Notes: generated by a model not told the origin, from the letters alone. A stretch of DNA of 64,000 nt from Treponema_B putidum (GCF_007830595.1 NZ_VLLD01000003.1), one strand, 5' to 3'. Numbered from the stretch's first letter, positions 44,687 to 54,347 are shown. Numbers and translations: made by a program.

Positions 44687-45526
44687 CTATTTATCGGTTT
44701 TAATAAAATCTTCTCCGTCCCATAAATATTGTGTAACGGTAATTTCCGGTTCTAAAGGTTTTTCATTTTCCCATTTTGTAACAGTTCTGATGAGCTTTAC
44801 CCTATCTCCGTTAAATTCAAATTCTTCTTCAGTTTCGGACTCCATATAAAAAAACTCGTTGTGAAGTCCGTCAAAATACCTTAATGAGCCATTCAAAAAA
44901 TAATAATAACTTTCGCTGCTCCAGCCGATACCGCCGTCGCTGAAACCGCATCTCATAATAAGAAAGCTTACTTTCGGTATCAAATTTTCGCATACTTTTA
45001 TCGAATAAGAAGCATCTTCTGATACTTCATATTTAGAAAAATTCTCCAGAGGAATAGGTTTAGTACTCGATTTTTTTATAAGTATATGATTTTTATCTAC
45101 ATTATAAAAACTCTCCTTATACTCGGAAACTCCTACACCCTCTTGTTCAGTAATACACAGACATGCAAAAATCTCATCTTCTCCGTCATTATCGATATCT
45201 CCCACGGCCTCTTTGCAGGAAATATATCTTCCGCACATATAACCTTCCCCTTTTTCACAAACGATTCTGTACCATGGTGAATAATACCCTTCCTCTAAAA
45301 TCCAGTCCCAGTCCTTATTACTTCTAAGAATCCTGACCGCATCACCCAAATTCAGTTGAAAAAGTTTTTCTCCGGAAAGGCTCGGTTCGGCTCGAACATT
45401 CACTTTGTTATCAATAACATAATGAATAGAATTTATATCATCATCTGTGATTATGGCAATGTATTTTTGTGCACATAAACCTATCGTGCTCGCGATGAAT
45501 AGAAAATAAAAGATTAAGTTTTTCAT
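44687..45526 (-). CDS. Secreted SH3-domain protein
   Basis: 279 residues. A signal peptide (FYFLFIASTIGLCA, cleavage before QK) is followed by a bacterial SH3 fold (about 35-105, VNVRAEPSLSGEKLFQL and VRILRSNKDWDWI). A central FG-GAP-like phrase (DIDNDGEDEIFA) and a beta-rich C-terminal region complete it. Such domains bind cell-wall or protein ligands. GGAGG precedes the ATG. Confidence 0.65.
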   Translation of the reverse strand: MKNLIFYFLFIASTIGLCAQKYIAIITDDDINSIHYVIDNKVNVRAEPSLSGEKLFQLNLGDAVRILRSNKDWDWILEEGYYSPWYRIVCEKGEGYMCGRYISCKEAVGDIDNDGEDEIFACLCITEQEGVGVSEYKESFYNVDKNHILIKKSSTKPIPLENFSKYEVSEDASYSIKVCENLIPKVSFLIMRCGFSDGGIGWSSESYYYFLNGSLRYFDGLHNEFFYMESETEEEFEFNGDRVKLIRTVTKWENEKPLEPEITVTQYLWDGEDFIKTDK

Positions 45527-45667
45527 TTTATATTACCTCCAACATATTTATATTAGCATATTTCTATAAATATAGGAAAGTCCCTAAAACTTAAATCTTT
45601 TTAGGGTGAGGTGCACATATGATGAGCTTTGTCCATCGGTTTACATTCAGCTTGCTAGCGTTTCCCC

Positions 45668-45850
45668 TCACCCATTGAGTACCTTATACATAACTATGCC
45701 GGCGGCAAGCAAGATCAAACCTGCGATATCTAAGCCCCATAACAGCCAAACGGAAAACATGGCTGAAGGAAGATACAGTCCGCCAAGCAGTAAAAAAATG
45801 CTGATGATAATAAGGATAAGGCCGCCTATTTTGTATCCGGTTTTTCTCAT
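45668..45850 (-). CDS. Tiny two-helix membrane protein
   Basis: About 60 residues from ATG 45850-45848, which overlaps the stop of the ABC exporter gene (ATGA). It contains two hydrophobic segments (GLILIIISIFLLLGGLYL and LLWGLDIAGLILLAAGIVM). GGAGAGG precedes the start. It is probably translationally coupled to the exporter and may be an accessory subunit. No family recognised. Confidence 0.55.
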   Translation of the reverse strand: MRKTGYKIGGLILIIISIFLLLGGLYLPSAMFSVWLLWGLDIAGLILLAAGIVMYKVLNG

Positions 45851-47598
45851 ATTCTTACCTCTCCTTTTTGCCATGATGCGGAGGCATTATGGGCATCTGT
45901 CATGCGGTAATACAGCCCGTGCGCTTTGATAAGTTCTGCATGGGTGCCCTGCTCTTTAAGCTCTCCGTTGTCGATGACAAAAATACGGTCTGCTTCGCGG
46001 ACGGTTTCCAGCCGGTGAGCAATAACCAGCGTGGTCTTTCCGCGGCATAATTCACTCAAGGCTTTCTGTATTGCCTGCTCGTTATCGGCATCGATACTTG
46101 CGGTTGCTTCATCTAAGATGATAAGCGGCGCGTCTTTGAGGATGCTGCGGGCAATGGAGATACGCTGCGCCTCACCGCCTGAAAGAGACGCCCCGCCTTC
46201 GCCGATAACGGTGTCGAAGCCGTACGGAAGGCGCATGATAAAGTCATAACACTGCGCTTTTTTTGCCGCTTCGATAATAGCGTCCCTGTCCGCATGGGGC
46301 ATGCCCATCGCGATGTTGTTTGCAATAGTGTCCTCAAACAGATAGACCCGCTGGAACACCATGCTGATGTGATCCATCAACACCGTCAGCGGAAGCGTTT
46401 TGATGTTTTTTCCCCGCAAAAGGATTTCGCCCTTGGACACATCCCAAAAGCGGGCAAGTATATTCATAATCGTGCTTTTTCCGCCGCCGGACTGCCCGAC
46501 AAAGGCTGCCATCTGCCCTTGTTTGATGCTGAATGACAGGTTGTGCAGCACTTCCTTATCCGCGTAGTCAAAGGACACGTTTTTGAACGTTATTTCCGCA
46601 TCGGCTGCCGGCGGCAAAGTCTCGGTTCCCGTATCCTCAAGTTCTTTTTCTTTAAAGACTTCGTTCACACGCTCCAGCGCAGCCTTCATGATTGCGAGAA
46701 TTCCGGTCTTTTGATAAAGCTGTCTAAGAGGCGCAAAAAGGCTGAAAGCAAAAAGCATTCCGCCGATAAATACGGTGCTTGATACGGCGCCCTGCTGAAA
46801 CAGCCAAATATTTAAGGCAAGCATTGCGGTCATGCCGATGCTGTAAATGATCAGCATCGTCCGCTCCTTGGGGGAATATTCTTCTTCAAAAGAGAGGCTC
46901 GCTTCTTTCATACGTGCAAAACTGCCCCTGATATCTTCCGCACCTTCTCCGGTGAGGTTATAGCTTTTAATAACGCCGAGCCCTTCCGTGTATTCCAAAA
47001 CGGAACCCGTCAATGCTTCTATGCTTTTTTGACGCAACTGGGAGTTACGGACGGAAAGCTTAATCATCGGCTGAGCGAACAGGATTGCCGTAAGCTCCGT
47101 TACAAGAGCGACGGCTCCGAACAGCGGATGCAGCGCAAAGAGAAATCCCGTCAAAATGATCTGCGCCGCGATACTGCCGGTAACCTCCGAAACAGCCGAC
47201 ATTGCCTGTTCTTCGATAAAGACCATATCCGCCGACAGCACGGAACTTATTTTTCCGATATTCCCCGCAGTAAAGTACCCCATCGGTAACCGGCGCAGGT
47301 GCCGCCCAAGCTCAAGCCGCTTTTCCGCAAAGACCTTATATCCCGCTCCCGCTTGCAAACGGTCTGCGATGTTTTGGCAGACTGCCTGAACTGCGAGCAA
47401 AAGCAGCATAACCGCTGCAGCGTAGATTACCGTTTTAATTTCGGCGTATCCCTTGATGAGCATGTCGATAAGTTTTACGGCGACCATCAGCGGGGCATTC
47501 GCCGCAACCGCTTTTAGAAAAGTAAACAAATATGCCAAACGGATTTTCCGGGCGTACTTTCCGGTAAATAAAAGTAACTGATGAACCATTGCAATCAT
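45847..47598 (-). CDS. ABC exporter, membrane plus ATPase
   Basis: 583 residues. An N-terminal membrane domain of six helices (about 20-310) is followed by an ATPase (about 340-570) with Walker A GQSGGGKST, signature LSGGEAQRI and Walker B LIILDEATASID. It is the exporter type (IrtB/YbtQ-like) that works as a dimer. Its likely partner is the exporter half fused in the preceding gene. Its start overlaps the previous stop (ATGA). It belongs to the high-GC cassette. Confidence 0.85.
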   Translation of the reverse strand: MIAMVHQLLLFTGKYARKIRLAYLFTFLKAVAANAPLMVAVKLIDMLIKGYAEIKTVIYAAAVMLLLLAVQAVCQNIADRLQAGAGYKVFAEKRLELGRHLRRLPMGYFTAGNIGKISSVLSADMVFIEEQAMSAVSEVTGSIAAQIILTGFLFALHPLFGAVALVTELTAILFAQPMIKLSVRNSQLRQKSIEALTGSVLEYTEGLGVIKSYNLTGEGAEDIRGSFARMKEASLSFEEEYSPKERTMLIIYSIGMTAMLALNIWLFQQGAVSSTVFIGGMLFAFSLFAPLRQLYQKTGILAIMKAALERVNEVFKEKELEDTGTETLPPAADAEITFKNVSFDYADKEVLHNLSFSIKQGQMAAFVGQSGGGKSTIMNILARFWDVSKGEILLRGKNIKTLPLTVLMDHISMVFQRVYLFEDTIANNIAMGMPHADRDAIIEAAKKAQCYDFIMRLPYGFDTVIGEGGASLSGGEAQRISIARSILKDAPLIILDEATASIDADNEQAIQKALSELCRGKTTLVIAHRLETVREADRIFVIDNGELKEQGTHAELIKAHGLYYRMTDAHNASASWQKGEVRI

Positions 47599-50500
47599 AG
47601 AGAGTTTCCTTCCTTTGTCCGTACCGTCCAGTCTGCGGTTTCTTCCGAGATGCGCCAGAGGTTTTGGTATTCAGGGCAGGTTTCAATAAGCTCCTCATGG
47701 CGGCCGGAAGCGGCAATGCGTCCGTCGTTAAGCACGATAATGTTATCAGCATTCATAATGGACTGCATTTTATGAGCGATAACGATAAGGGTTTTATCCC
47801 GCACGATTTCGCGTATAGCCTGATTCATCTTTTGTTCGTTTTCTGGATCGATAAAGGCGGTCGCCTCATCTAAAATGACAACCGGTGCATCTTTGAGTAT
47901 TGCCCGTGCAAAGGAAATCCGCTGCCGCTGTCCGCCTGAAAGCTTACCGCCCGCTTCACCCGCGAGCGTTGCGTAGCCGTCCGGCAGTTCACGGATAAAG
48001 TCATCCGCTTGGGCTTTTTTTGCGGCGGCAATAACCTCCTCATCGGTGGCATCCTTTTTCCCGATGCGGATATTGTCGGCAATGCTCTTGTTAAAAAGGA
48101 ACACGTCTTGAGAAACGTAGGCAATCTGTTCGTTGAGCGCTTCCAAACTCATCTCCCTGATATTCTGCCCGCCGATGAGCACCTCGCCGCCCGAAACATC
48201 GTAATAATGCACCAAGAGCTTTGCCGCCGTGCTTTTCCCACTGCCGCTCGCTCCGACTAAGGCAGTCATCTTCCGCTCTTGCGCCGTAAAGGAAACATCT
48301 TTCAGCACTTCCAAATCCTTGTATGCAAACCGGACATTGCGGAATTCGATACCGTGTCCCGTGCCGGAAAACGGCGCAGTTCCCGTTTTCAGTTCGGGGT
48401 AGTCAAAGGTTTTTTCCAAAGCCTGAATTTTATAACTTGCTTGCGGTATGGCGCCGATAAAACTCATACAGCGGAGGAGGAGCGGTGCAATCCCGAAAGA
48501 AAGGCAGATTGCCAGAATGTAGCGGGCAAGGCTCAACTGACCGAGTAAGATAAGCAGAGTGCCGAAGGGCAAACTGTATAATAAGATATTTGAAAACAAG
48601 CTGCCGTATAATGCCATCCACGGAAATGACACCTTGTACCACGACAGTGCAAAATCGCGGTACGAAGTAACGGAAGAAGCGAACCGCTCGCCGAATTCAT
48701 CCTGCCGGTTAAACACACGAACAACTTCCATACCGTTTACATATTCGATAATGGTATTGTTCAGCCGTTTTGCAGCGGCAAAGTAACTGCCCATCTGCTC
48801 AATCCCGACCCGGTACATCTGCCCCGAAACGCTGATGCCCAGCGCAATGACAACACAGGTCAGCAGAGCAAGCTGCCAGTCGATGACAAGGAGAACCGCA
48901 AGTGCAAACATGGCAATGATTAGGTTTGCAATCCCTTCGGGGATCATATGCGCCAAAAGAAGTTCTATCGATTCAATATCATCGGTGAACAGCTTTTTGA
49001 TTGCCCCGCTGCCCATCTCCCTAACTTTGCCGAGCGGCTTGCGCTCCAAGTTCTCCTGCAAAAAGCGGCGTATGTTTTCCAGCGTGTTGTATGCTGCGCG
49101 GTGTGAAAGCTGAAAGCCGTACATGTAAAAAACCGCATACACAATTTGCGCAAGCAAAATACTTGCAAGCATTTTTCCGCTTCCGGCTAACGTCGGAACC
49201 GAACCGTTTAAGACCTGCTCAAGGATGTTATATACTAAAAGATACGGAACAATGCTCGCCGCTGCTCCGATTGTCATGCAGAGCGCCGCCTTGTATATTG
49301 TGCGGCGATGTGCTCCGGCGTAATGTAAAATCTTAGAAATAGAACTTTGCTTGTCCCGCTTTCGGCTCGTATTTTCATCGCTTGCCTGCAAGAAATATAC
49401 CGAAACACGCTCAATGCCTGCCTTATTCAAAGGGTAGAAGGCCAAGACCCTGCCGTTTTCGATATGGAGGATGTGCGTGCAGCAGCTCATAATCAATTCG
49501 GGATCGTGTGTAATAACGAGCGAAAGGGCGGCGCTTGTCTGCAGCTCGCGTAACAGAAAGCCGAAGCGTTCCATGCCGCGGCGGTCGAGTCCGCTGGTAG
49601 GTTCATCAAAGATAAGCACGTCTTTTTTTGCGCAGAGAGCGGAAGCGATCGCCGTCCGCTGTTTTTGCCCGCCCGACAAGGAGGCAGGATGCCTGTCTTT
49701 CAGTTCGAGGATGCCGAGCCGCTCCAATACCGATTCGGCATCCGCTGCGGAAGCGCCGGTGTTCATCATCACTTCTTCCAGCACGCTGTCGGCAAAAAGC
49801 TGGCGGTTGACATCCTGCATCACCATAAAACTGCGCGTGCTGCGCTCCTCTGCCGTCATATATGCGCCGCCGACTGCAATGCTTCCGTTTGAAGGAATCA
49901 GTCCTGCGAGCGCCTGCGCGAAGGTACTTTTGCCCGAACCGTTGTCTCCGATAAGAGCCACAATCGAATGTTCGGGGAGGGCGAGCCTCTCTATGTCGAG
50001 CACTCGGGTAGAGCCGTAGCCGCAGGTTAAATCGAGAGCTTCAAGAGCGGGCTTTGAGCCGGGCTGTGATACGGACGGGTTACTGTTTTTTGCAAGTCCT
50101 TCTTCCGCTGCGTCCTCACCCTGCGGCGTATTGTTTTTTTGTACAAGCGAAGAGAGGGTCTTCATATCGGTGAGCCGCAAGCCGAGTGCGGTTAAATCGG
50201 ATTCGCTGAGGGCTTTCATTTCATCCCGTGAAAAAATACGCTCAATCTTTCCGCCTCGCATATAGATAAAGCGGTCAGCCAGATCCATCAGGTAATAGAG
50301 CCGGTGCTCCGCAATCACAACGGTCTTTCCCTCCGCTTTTATTTTTATCAACATCCGGTGCAGCCGCTGAATTGCCCTCTTATCCAAATTGGAGGACGGC
50401 TCATCCAGCACGAACACTCCGGGATCGGCGGTGTAGCAGGAGGCGCATGCAATTTGCTGCTTTTCTCCTCCGGACAGCTCAAAAATATCCCGATCCATCA

Positions 50501-50906
50501 AATTGTCAAGCTGCAAATCGCTCTTTGTTTTTTCGAGGCGTTGTTTAATCTGCTCCCGCGGGAGCCCGAGATTTTCGCAGCCGAACACGAGTTCGCCGGT
50601 GGTGTCGAGGTTGAAGAATTGACTTTTGGGATTTTGAAAGACGCTTCCGACTAAAGCGGCGGTGTCGGATAATCCTTCCGTATTGATGCATCTGTCACCT
50701 ATCATCACGGAACCGCTCATATCGCCTTCATAAAAATGAGGGGCAAGCCCGTTTATCAGCCGTGTAAGGGTGGTTTTGCCGCAGCCCGATTCTCCGCATA
50801 ATACGATGAATTCGCCGTCCTTTATGGTAAGGTCTATTCCGTATACGCCGTCTCCGGTACCGTGTTCTCCGCTGTAGGAAAAAGAAACGTTTTGTAATGT
50901 AATCAT
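47595..50906 (-). CDS. Fused ECF-type double ATPase and ABC exporter (about 1103 residues)
   Basis: From ATG 50906-50904, which has AGAGGA upstream (the start at 50951 is rejected). Three ATPases are in one chain: ECF-like ATPase 1 (about 1-245, GESGCGKTTL and LSGGEKQQIACAS), ATPase 2 (about 285-500, GDNGSGKST and LSGGQKQRTAIAS), then an exporter membrane domain (about 520-800) and its ATPase (about 830-1080, GASGSGKST and LSGGQRQRISFAR). ECF ATPases usually need a T subunit and an S subunit; none is seen nearby. A metal, siderophore or cofactor role is possible. The adjacent cobalamin riboswitch points the other way. High G+C. A frameshift fusion cannot be excluded without reads. Confidence 0.75.
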   Translation of the reverse strand: MITLQNVSFSYSGEHGTGDGVYGIDLTIKDGEFIVLCGESGCGKTTLTRLINGLAPHFYEGDMSGSVMIGDRCINTEGLSDTAALVGSVFQNPKSQFFNLDTTGELVFGCENLGLPREQIKQRLEKTKSDLQLDNLMDRDIFELSGGEKQQIACASCYTADPGVFVLDEPSSNLDKRAIQRLHRMLIKIKAEGKTVVIAEHRLYYLMDLADRFIYMRGGKIERIFSRDEMKALSESDLTALGLRLTDMKTLSSLVQKNNTPQGEDAAEEGLAKNSNPSVSQPGSKPALEALDLTCGYGSTRVLDIERLALPEHSIVALIGDNGSGKSTFAQALAGLIPSNGSIAVGGAYMTAEERSTRSFMVMQDVNRQLFADSVLEEVMMNTGASAADAESVLERLGILELKDRHPASLSGGQKQRTAIASALCAKKDVLIFDEPTSGLDRRGMERFGFLLRELQTSAALSLVITHDPELIMSCCTHILHIENGRVLAFYPLNKAGIERVSVYFLQASDENTSRKRDKQSSISKILHYAGAHRRTIYKAALCMTIGAAASIVPYLLVYNILEQVLNGSVPTLAGSGKMLASILLAQIVYAVFYMYGFQLSHRAAYNTLENIRRFLQENLERKPLGKVREMGSGAIKKLFTDDIESIELLLAHMIPEGIANLIIAMFALAVLLVIDWQLALLTCVVIALGISVSGQMYRVGIEQMGSYFAAAKRLNNTIIEYVNGMEVVRVFNRQDEFGERFASSVTSYRDFALSWYKVSFPWMALYGSLFSNILLYSLPFGTLLILLGQLSLARYILAICLSFGIAPLLLRCMSFIGAIPQASYKIQALEKTFDYPELKTGTAPFSGTGHGIEFRNVRFAYKDLEVLKDVSFTAQERKMTALVGASGSGKSTAAKLLVHYYDVSGGEVLIGGQNIREMSLEALNEQIAYVSQDVFLFNKSIADNIRIGKKDATDEEVIAAAKKAQADDFIRELPDGYATLAGEAGGKLSGGQRQRISFARAILKDAPVVILDEATAFIDPENEQKMNQAIREIVRDKTLIVIAHKMQSIMNADNIIVLNDGRIAASGRHEELIETCPEYQNLWRISEETADWTVRTKEGNSL

Positions 50907-51042
50907 TATTATTCCTCTATCTTGAGAATTGATATGAGTCAAAACACTCATTAGGCAGCGCGATTCTTTTTGTTAGCATACTGCCGGCATGATCTATAAA
51001 ATTTTGATAGCTATCGGTCACAAAAAATATCCTCAGGCTAAC

Positions 51043-51071
51043 ATTATTGCAAAAATACAGTCGAAAGTCAA
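51043..51071 (-). promoter_or_regulatory. Promoter of the fused ABC gene
   Basis: On the minus strand TTGACT (51071-51066), 17 bases, AATAAT (51048-51043). It would give a leader of about 130 bases containing a GTTAGC/GCTAAC pairing and a TGAGT/ACTCA hairpin. Confidence 0.5.
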
Positions 51072-51114
51072 GTAAGGGGAAACCATCTTGAAAAAAATAG
51101 AAAAAAATAATACC

Positions 51115-51141
51115 TTGACACATTTTTAATAAAAGTATAAA
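51115..51141 (+). promoter_or_regulatory. Promoter of the cobalamin riboswitch transcript
   Basis: TTGACA (51115-51120) and TATAAA (51136-51141) with 15 bases between. The 21 bases at 51108-51128 are identical to 19733-19753 at the start of the TerB/Brx island. It points right, away from the fused ABC gene. Confidence 0.6.
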
Positions 51142-51159
51142 CTCTCATCTAAATAGCGA

Positions 51160-51330
51160 TTTCGGTCTTGGTGCTGCTTTTAATCAAGCAGTGAAAAGGG
51201 AATCAGGTGAAAATCCTGAGCAGTCCGGCTGACGTAAGTGAGAGAGTTGTTTTTCAAAATACCACTGGGATTTTTTAATTTCCGGGAAGGCGAAAATCAA
51301 TGATGACCTCCGAGCCGTAAGACCTGCCAA
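51160..51330 (+). ncRNA. Cobalamin (B12) riboswitch
   Basis: The conserved core is seen on the plus strand in the right order: AAGGGAATCAGGTGAAAATC, then CAGTCCGGCTGACG, TACCACTGGGA, GGGAAGGC and the B12 box AGCCGTAAGACCTGCC. It follows a promoter pointing the same way. The next gene on the strand is gdhA, more than 320 bases further and with its own promoter. The fused ABC gene lies on the other strand. The riboswitch therefore has no clear target and may be orphaned. Edges are approximate. Confidence 0.85.
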
Positions 51331-51655
51331 TGACTATGAGGGAAAAATGCAAATTTTGCCCGTACCGCACTCTGCTTGGACTCATGAGCTGCAGCAAAAT
51401 TTATCGTGTTAGATTGCTATACCTCAAACTTGCTCCTAGGCTGTTATGAAATTTTGTCAAGTTTTTTTATCATAGCCTAATTACATGTAACGATACCTTA
51501 ATGATGTTTATTTTGAGGTAAGCTGAATCGGGTTCTCTTTTCATACCGGCCGAAGTCGTTTTTTGTTTAATCTTCCGATTTTTTTCCTAAATAACTTTAA
51601 ATACCGTGTATTTTAGTGTATAATTCCTTTAAACTATTTTATAAAAGGAAAAATT
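51331..51655 (+). other. Long gap between the riboswitch and gdhA
   Basis: About 325 bases without a gene I can support. A 38-codon frame at 51330-51446 is open but looks random. A hairpin (GGGAAAAAT...ATTTTGCCC) lies near 51341-51361, and a TAGGCT...AGCCTA pair near 51437-51479. These might be part of the expression platform. The gdhA promoter is at the right end. Confidence 0.4.
51596..51624 (+). promoter_or_regulatory. Probable gdhA promoter
   Basis: TATAAT (51619-51624) with a weak TTTAAA (51596-51601) upstream. The start would be near 51631, about 25 bases before the ATG. AAGGA lies before the ATG. Confidence 0.5.
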
Positions 51656-52897
51656 ATGGAAGGCACCTATGTAAAGCTTTTAAAAACAATAACGGAGGCA
51701 GCAAAAGCAGCCAATCTCAACGAAGATGATTATATCACCTTACTAAGTCCCGAAAGAGAAATGCATGTTTCTATTCCGGTAAAAATGGATAATGGGAATG
51801 TCAAAGTGTTCCAAGGTTTTAGAGTTCAACACTCTACACTCAGAGGTCCTGCAAAAGGAGGCATAAGATTCCATCAAGATGTCAATATCGATGAAGTCCG
51901 CTCCCTTGCAGCATGGATGACCTTTAAGTGTGCAGTTGCCGACATTCCATACGGGGGCGGAAAAGGAGGCATCTGTGTAGACCCTTCAAAACTTTCAGAA
52001 TCAGAGCTTGAAAAACTTACACGAACTTATACAAAACGTATTTCGTCCTTTATTGGGCCCCGAATTGATATCCCTGCCCCGGATGTAGGAACTAACGCAA
52101 AAGTCATGTCTTGGATAGCTGACACCTACAGCACCTATGCAGGCGAATATTGCCCTGCCGTAGTTACGGGTAAGCCGATTTCAATCGGCGGGTCTTTAGG
52201 ACGTGTTGAAGCCACAGGCCGAGGGGTTCTTTTTACGTGCAAAGAGCTTTTAAAAAAACTTAACAAAAATCTTAAAGGGCAAAGCACAGTTATTCAAGGT
52301 TTGGGAAATGTCGGAAGTGTTGCGGCAGATCTTTTTTCAAAGGAAGGAGCCAAGGTTATCGCTGTAAGCAGTTCAAGCGGAGCTATATATAACGAAAAAG
52401 GCTTAAACATTCAACTTGTAATGGAACATATTAAGAAAGGTCAAAAACTTAATTCTTTTGAAGGCGACTTTAAAAGAATATCCAATGAAGAGCTTTTAGA
52501 GCTTAAAACAGATATTTTAATACCGGCAGCCCTCGAAAATCAAATTACCGAAAAAAACGCCCGCAATATTAAGGCTTCCATAATAATTGAAGCAGCAAAC
52601 GGCCCCGTAACTCCCGAAGCTGATGAAATTCTCAAAAAAAAGAATATAATCTGTGTGCCGGATATCCTCGCCAACTCAGGAGGAGTCATTGTTTCTTATT
52701 TTGAATGGGTACAAAATCTACAAGGATTTTACTGGAATGAAGAAGAAGTAAACGGCAGGCTGCATACAAAAACGGTTGAAGCTTTTAAACGGGTATGGGA
52801 TGAAAAAGAAAATTATAACGTTACCATGAGAAAGGCAGCCTACATAAAGGCCCTAAAGCAGCTTGTGGAAGCACAAAAAGCAAAAGGCATAAGCTAA
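51656..52897 (+). CDS. gdhA: Glutamate dehydrogenase
   Basis: 413 residues, the class I hexameric type. The catalytic lysine is in PYGGGKGGICVDP (K103). A Rossmann motif (IQGLGNVGSVAADL) starts the cofactor domain, and the chain ends with the usual C-terminal helix. It interconverts glutamate and 2-oxoglutarate with NAD(P). This is central to amino-acid fermentation in oral treponemes. It has its own promoter, and converges on the glycosidase gene with a gap of 13 bases. Confidence 0.95.
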   Translation: MEGTYVKLLKTITEAAKAANLNEDDYITLLSPEREMHVSIPVKMDNGNVKVFQGFRVQHSTLRGPAKGGIRFHQDVNIDEVRSLAAWMTFKCAVADIPYGGGKGGICVDPSKLSESELEKLTRTYTKRISSFIGPRIDIPAPDVGTNAKVMSWIADTYSTYAGEYCPAVVTGKPISIGGSLGRVEATGRGVLFTCKELLKKLNKNLKGQSTVIQGLGNVGSVAADLFSKEGAKVIAVSSSSGAIYNEKGLNIQLVMEHIKKGQKLNSFEGDFKRISNEELLELKTDILIPAALENQITEKNARNIKASIIIEAANGPVTPEADEILKKKNIICVPDILANSGGVIVSYFEWVQNLQGFYWNEEEVNGRLHTKTVEAFKRVWDEKENYNVTMRKAAYIKALKQLVEAQKAKGIS

Positions 52898-52910
52898 AAA
52901 ATTCCGTCTA

Positions 52911-54347
52911 TTAAAGTTTATCTATCAACATTGAACACTTACCCGAAGGAATAGGCAGGGTCTTCTTTTTTTCGTTTAAGATATTTATGGTAAAATAATA
53001 AAGTTTTTCACTTTCCATATGTATCTCCCACCCTCTCTGACTCTTTGATGAAAGAATCGTTATAAGGTTTCTTTTAAGGCTCAAATTTTCGATGCCCATT
53101 ACTTCAAGATTAGGCACCGTCCAATTTACCGTTTTACGCGGAAGACTTATCGAAAGACCGATAACGTTTTCTATCATTAAACTGATTGTAGAAAGCCCCA
53201 CACTCAAAAGATATTGTTTACGGGGAAAGGCAGGTTTTCCTTTCCATTGAGCAGGGCCTTCTTTAACGGGTGAATAGGCCTCCCACAAAAAACCTTGTTT
53301 TTTTGAATTTCCTGCAGGAGAAAGAGTTTCAAGAACATAGTAAAGATGCCTTATAACACACTCTCTTGCTATCTCCCAGCGGTTATATTTTTCCAAACCC
53401 TTTACAACAACAAAGTTTAAAATAGGGAAGACACTGCCGCAGGCACCGCTTCCGTTTTCGTCATATTCAGGCTCATCGGCTGCAAGGCTGGGAAAGGGAT
53501 GATCCCCGCCGAAAGTTTTTGGGTTGGATAGGTGCTCTACCAAAAGAGCGGCCTTATCCTCATTGGGAATTTCGGCAAGCATCGGCCAGAACCCGGCAAG
53601 GGTCTTTTTCTTTATCTGATTGCCGTCGGCATCAAGATCATAGTAAAAACCGTCCTCTTCATTCCACATCATCGAATTGATTCTGGTTTTTATTGTAAAA
53701 TACATTCTTTTGTATTGGAAGTCTATGTCTTTATCATTCAGTATATCGCCTAAGGCCGACATATAAAGGGCATTTATTGCAAGGGCCGAATTAAAATCAG
53801 TCAAAAAAACGGATTCTTTTCGAGGGGCATTGGGCATATTGACTGTTTCAAGAGGGCTTTTATATAAGCCGTTATAGGCCTTAAACATTTTGTCGATCCA
53901 GTCCATATATTTAATCAAGACGGGCATAATATCTTTTACACGCTTTTTGTTTCCGGTCTTGTGATAAATATTGTACTCTGCCCATGCAAATAGGGGCATA
54001 CCTAAACCTTCGGGATTATCCCGTTTTAAAACAGGCTCTTTTGTGTCAAAATTATATCTATTGCGTATAGCACCGTTTTCTTCCTGCCTCTCATAAAAAA
54101 AGTCAAGGGCGGAATTAGGTGTATAATTTTTATTGGAATAAACAAAGAAAAAAGATGAAAATATAGTTTCATATTGGTTTAAAAAATTACCGTCCGTTTC
54201 GGGATAAATAAAAAAGCCCTCGGTACCCTGTTTGCCGTCACCAGTTGAATGCCAAAAATCATGAACCAAAGCCCATGTTCTATCGTAAATGTCCACAAAG
54301 TCTTGATCGTAAAAATGAACACGCGGAAAATCTCTTTTATTCACCAT
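52911..54347 (-). CDS. MGH1-like glycoside hydrolase
   Basis: 478 residues with no signal peptide. An (alpha/alpha)6 toroid is suggested by the motifs RNRYNFDTKEPVLKRDNPEG, FNSALAINALYMSALGDIL and GFWPMLAEIPNEDKAALLVEHLS. The pattern resembles GH63 or trehalase-type alpha-glucosidases. Conserved acidic residues in WAEYNIYHKTGN and YDENGSGACG could be catalytic. The substrate is unknown. It has AAGGAG before the ATG, and sits downstream of the membrane protein gene on the same strand. Confidence 0.75.
   Translation of the reverse strand: MVNKRDFPRVHFYDQDFVDIYDRTWALVHDFWHSTGDGKQGTEGFFIYPETDGNFLNQYETIFSSFFFVYSNKNYTPNSALDFFYERQEENGAIRNRYNFDTKEPVLKRDNPEGLGMPLFAWAEYNIYHKTGNKKRVKDIMPVLIKYMDWIDKMFKAYNGLYKSPLETVNMPNAPRKESVFLTDFNSALAINALYMSALGDILNDKDIDFQYKRMYFTIKTRINSMMWNEEDGFYYDLDADGNQIKKKTLAGFWPMLAEIPNEDKAALLVEHLSNPKTFGGDHPFPSLAADEPEYDENGSGACGSVFPILNFVVVKGLEKYNRWEIARECVIRHLYYVLETLSPAGNSKKQGFLWEAYSPVKEGPAQWKGKPAFPRKQYLLSVGLSTISLMIENVIGLSISLPRKTVNWTVPNLEVMGIENLSLKRNLITILSSKSQRGWEIHMESEKLYYFTINILNEKKKTLPIPSGKCSMLIDKL

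Noticed and set aside
45604..45673. GGGTGAGG...CCTCACCC as a terminator after the tiny membrane protein gene
   Set aside because: The loop is about 50 bases and no T-run follows, so it is not a convincing terminator.
50904..50951. ATG at 50951 as the start of the fused ABC gene
   Set aside because: The extra 15 residues have no family match, and AGAGGA points to 50906.
51330..51446. 38-codon ORF after the cobalamin riboswitch
   Set aside because: Its composition looks random, it lacks a ribosome site, and it ends inside a hairpin region.
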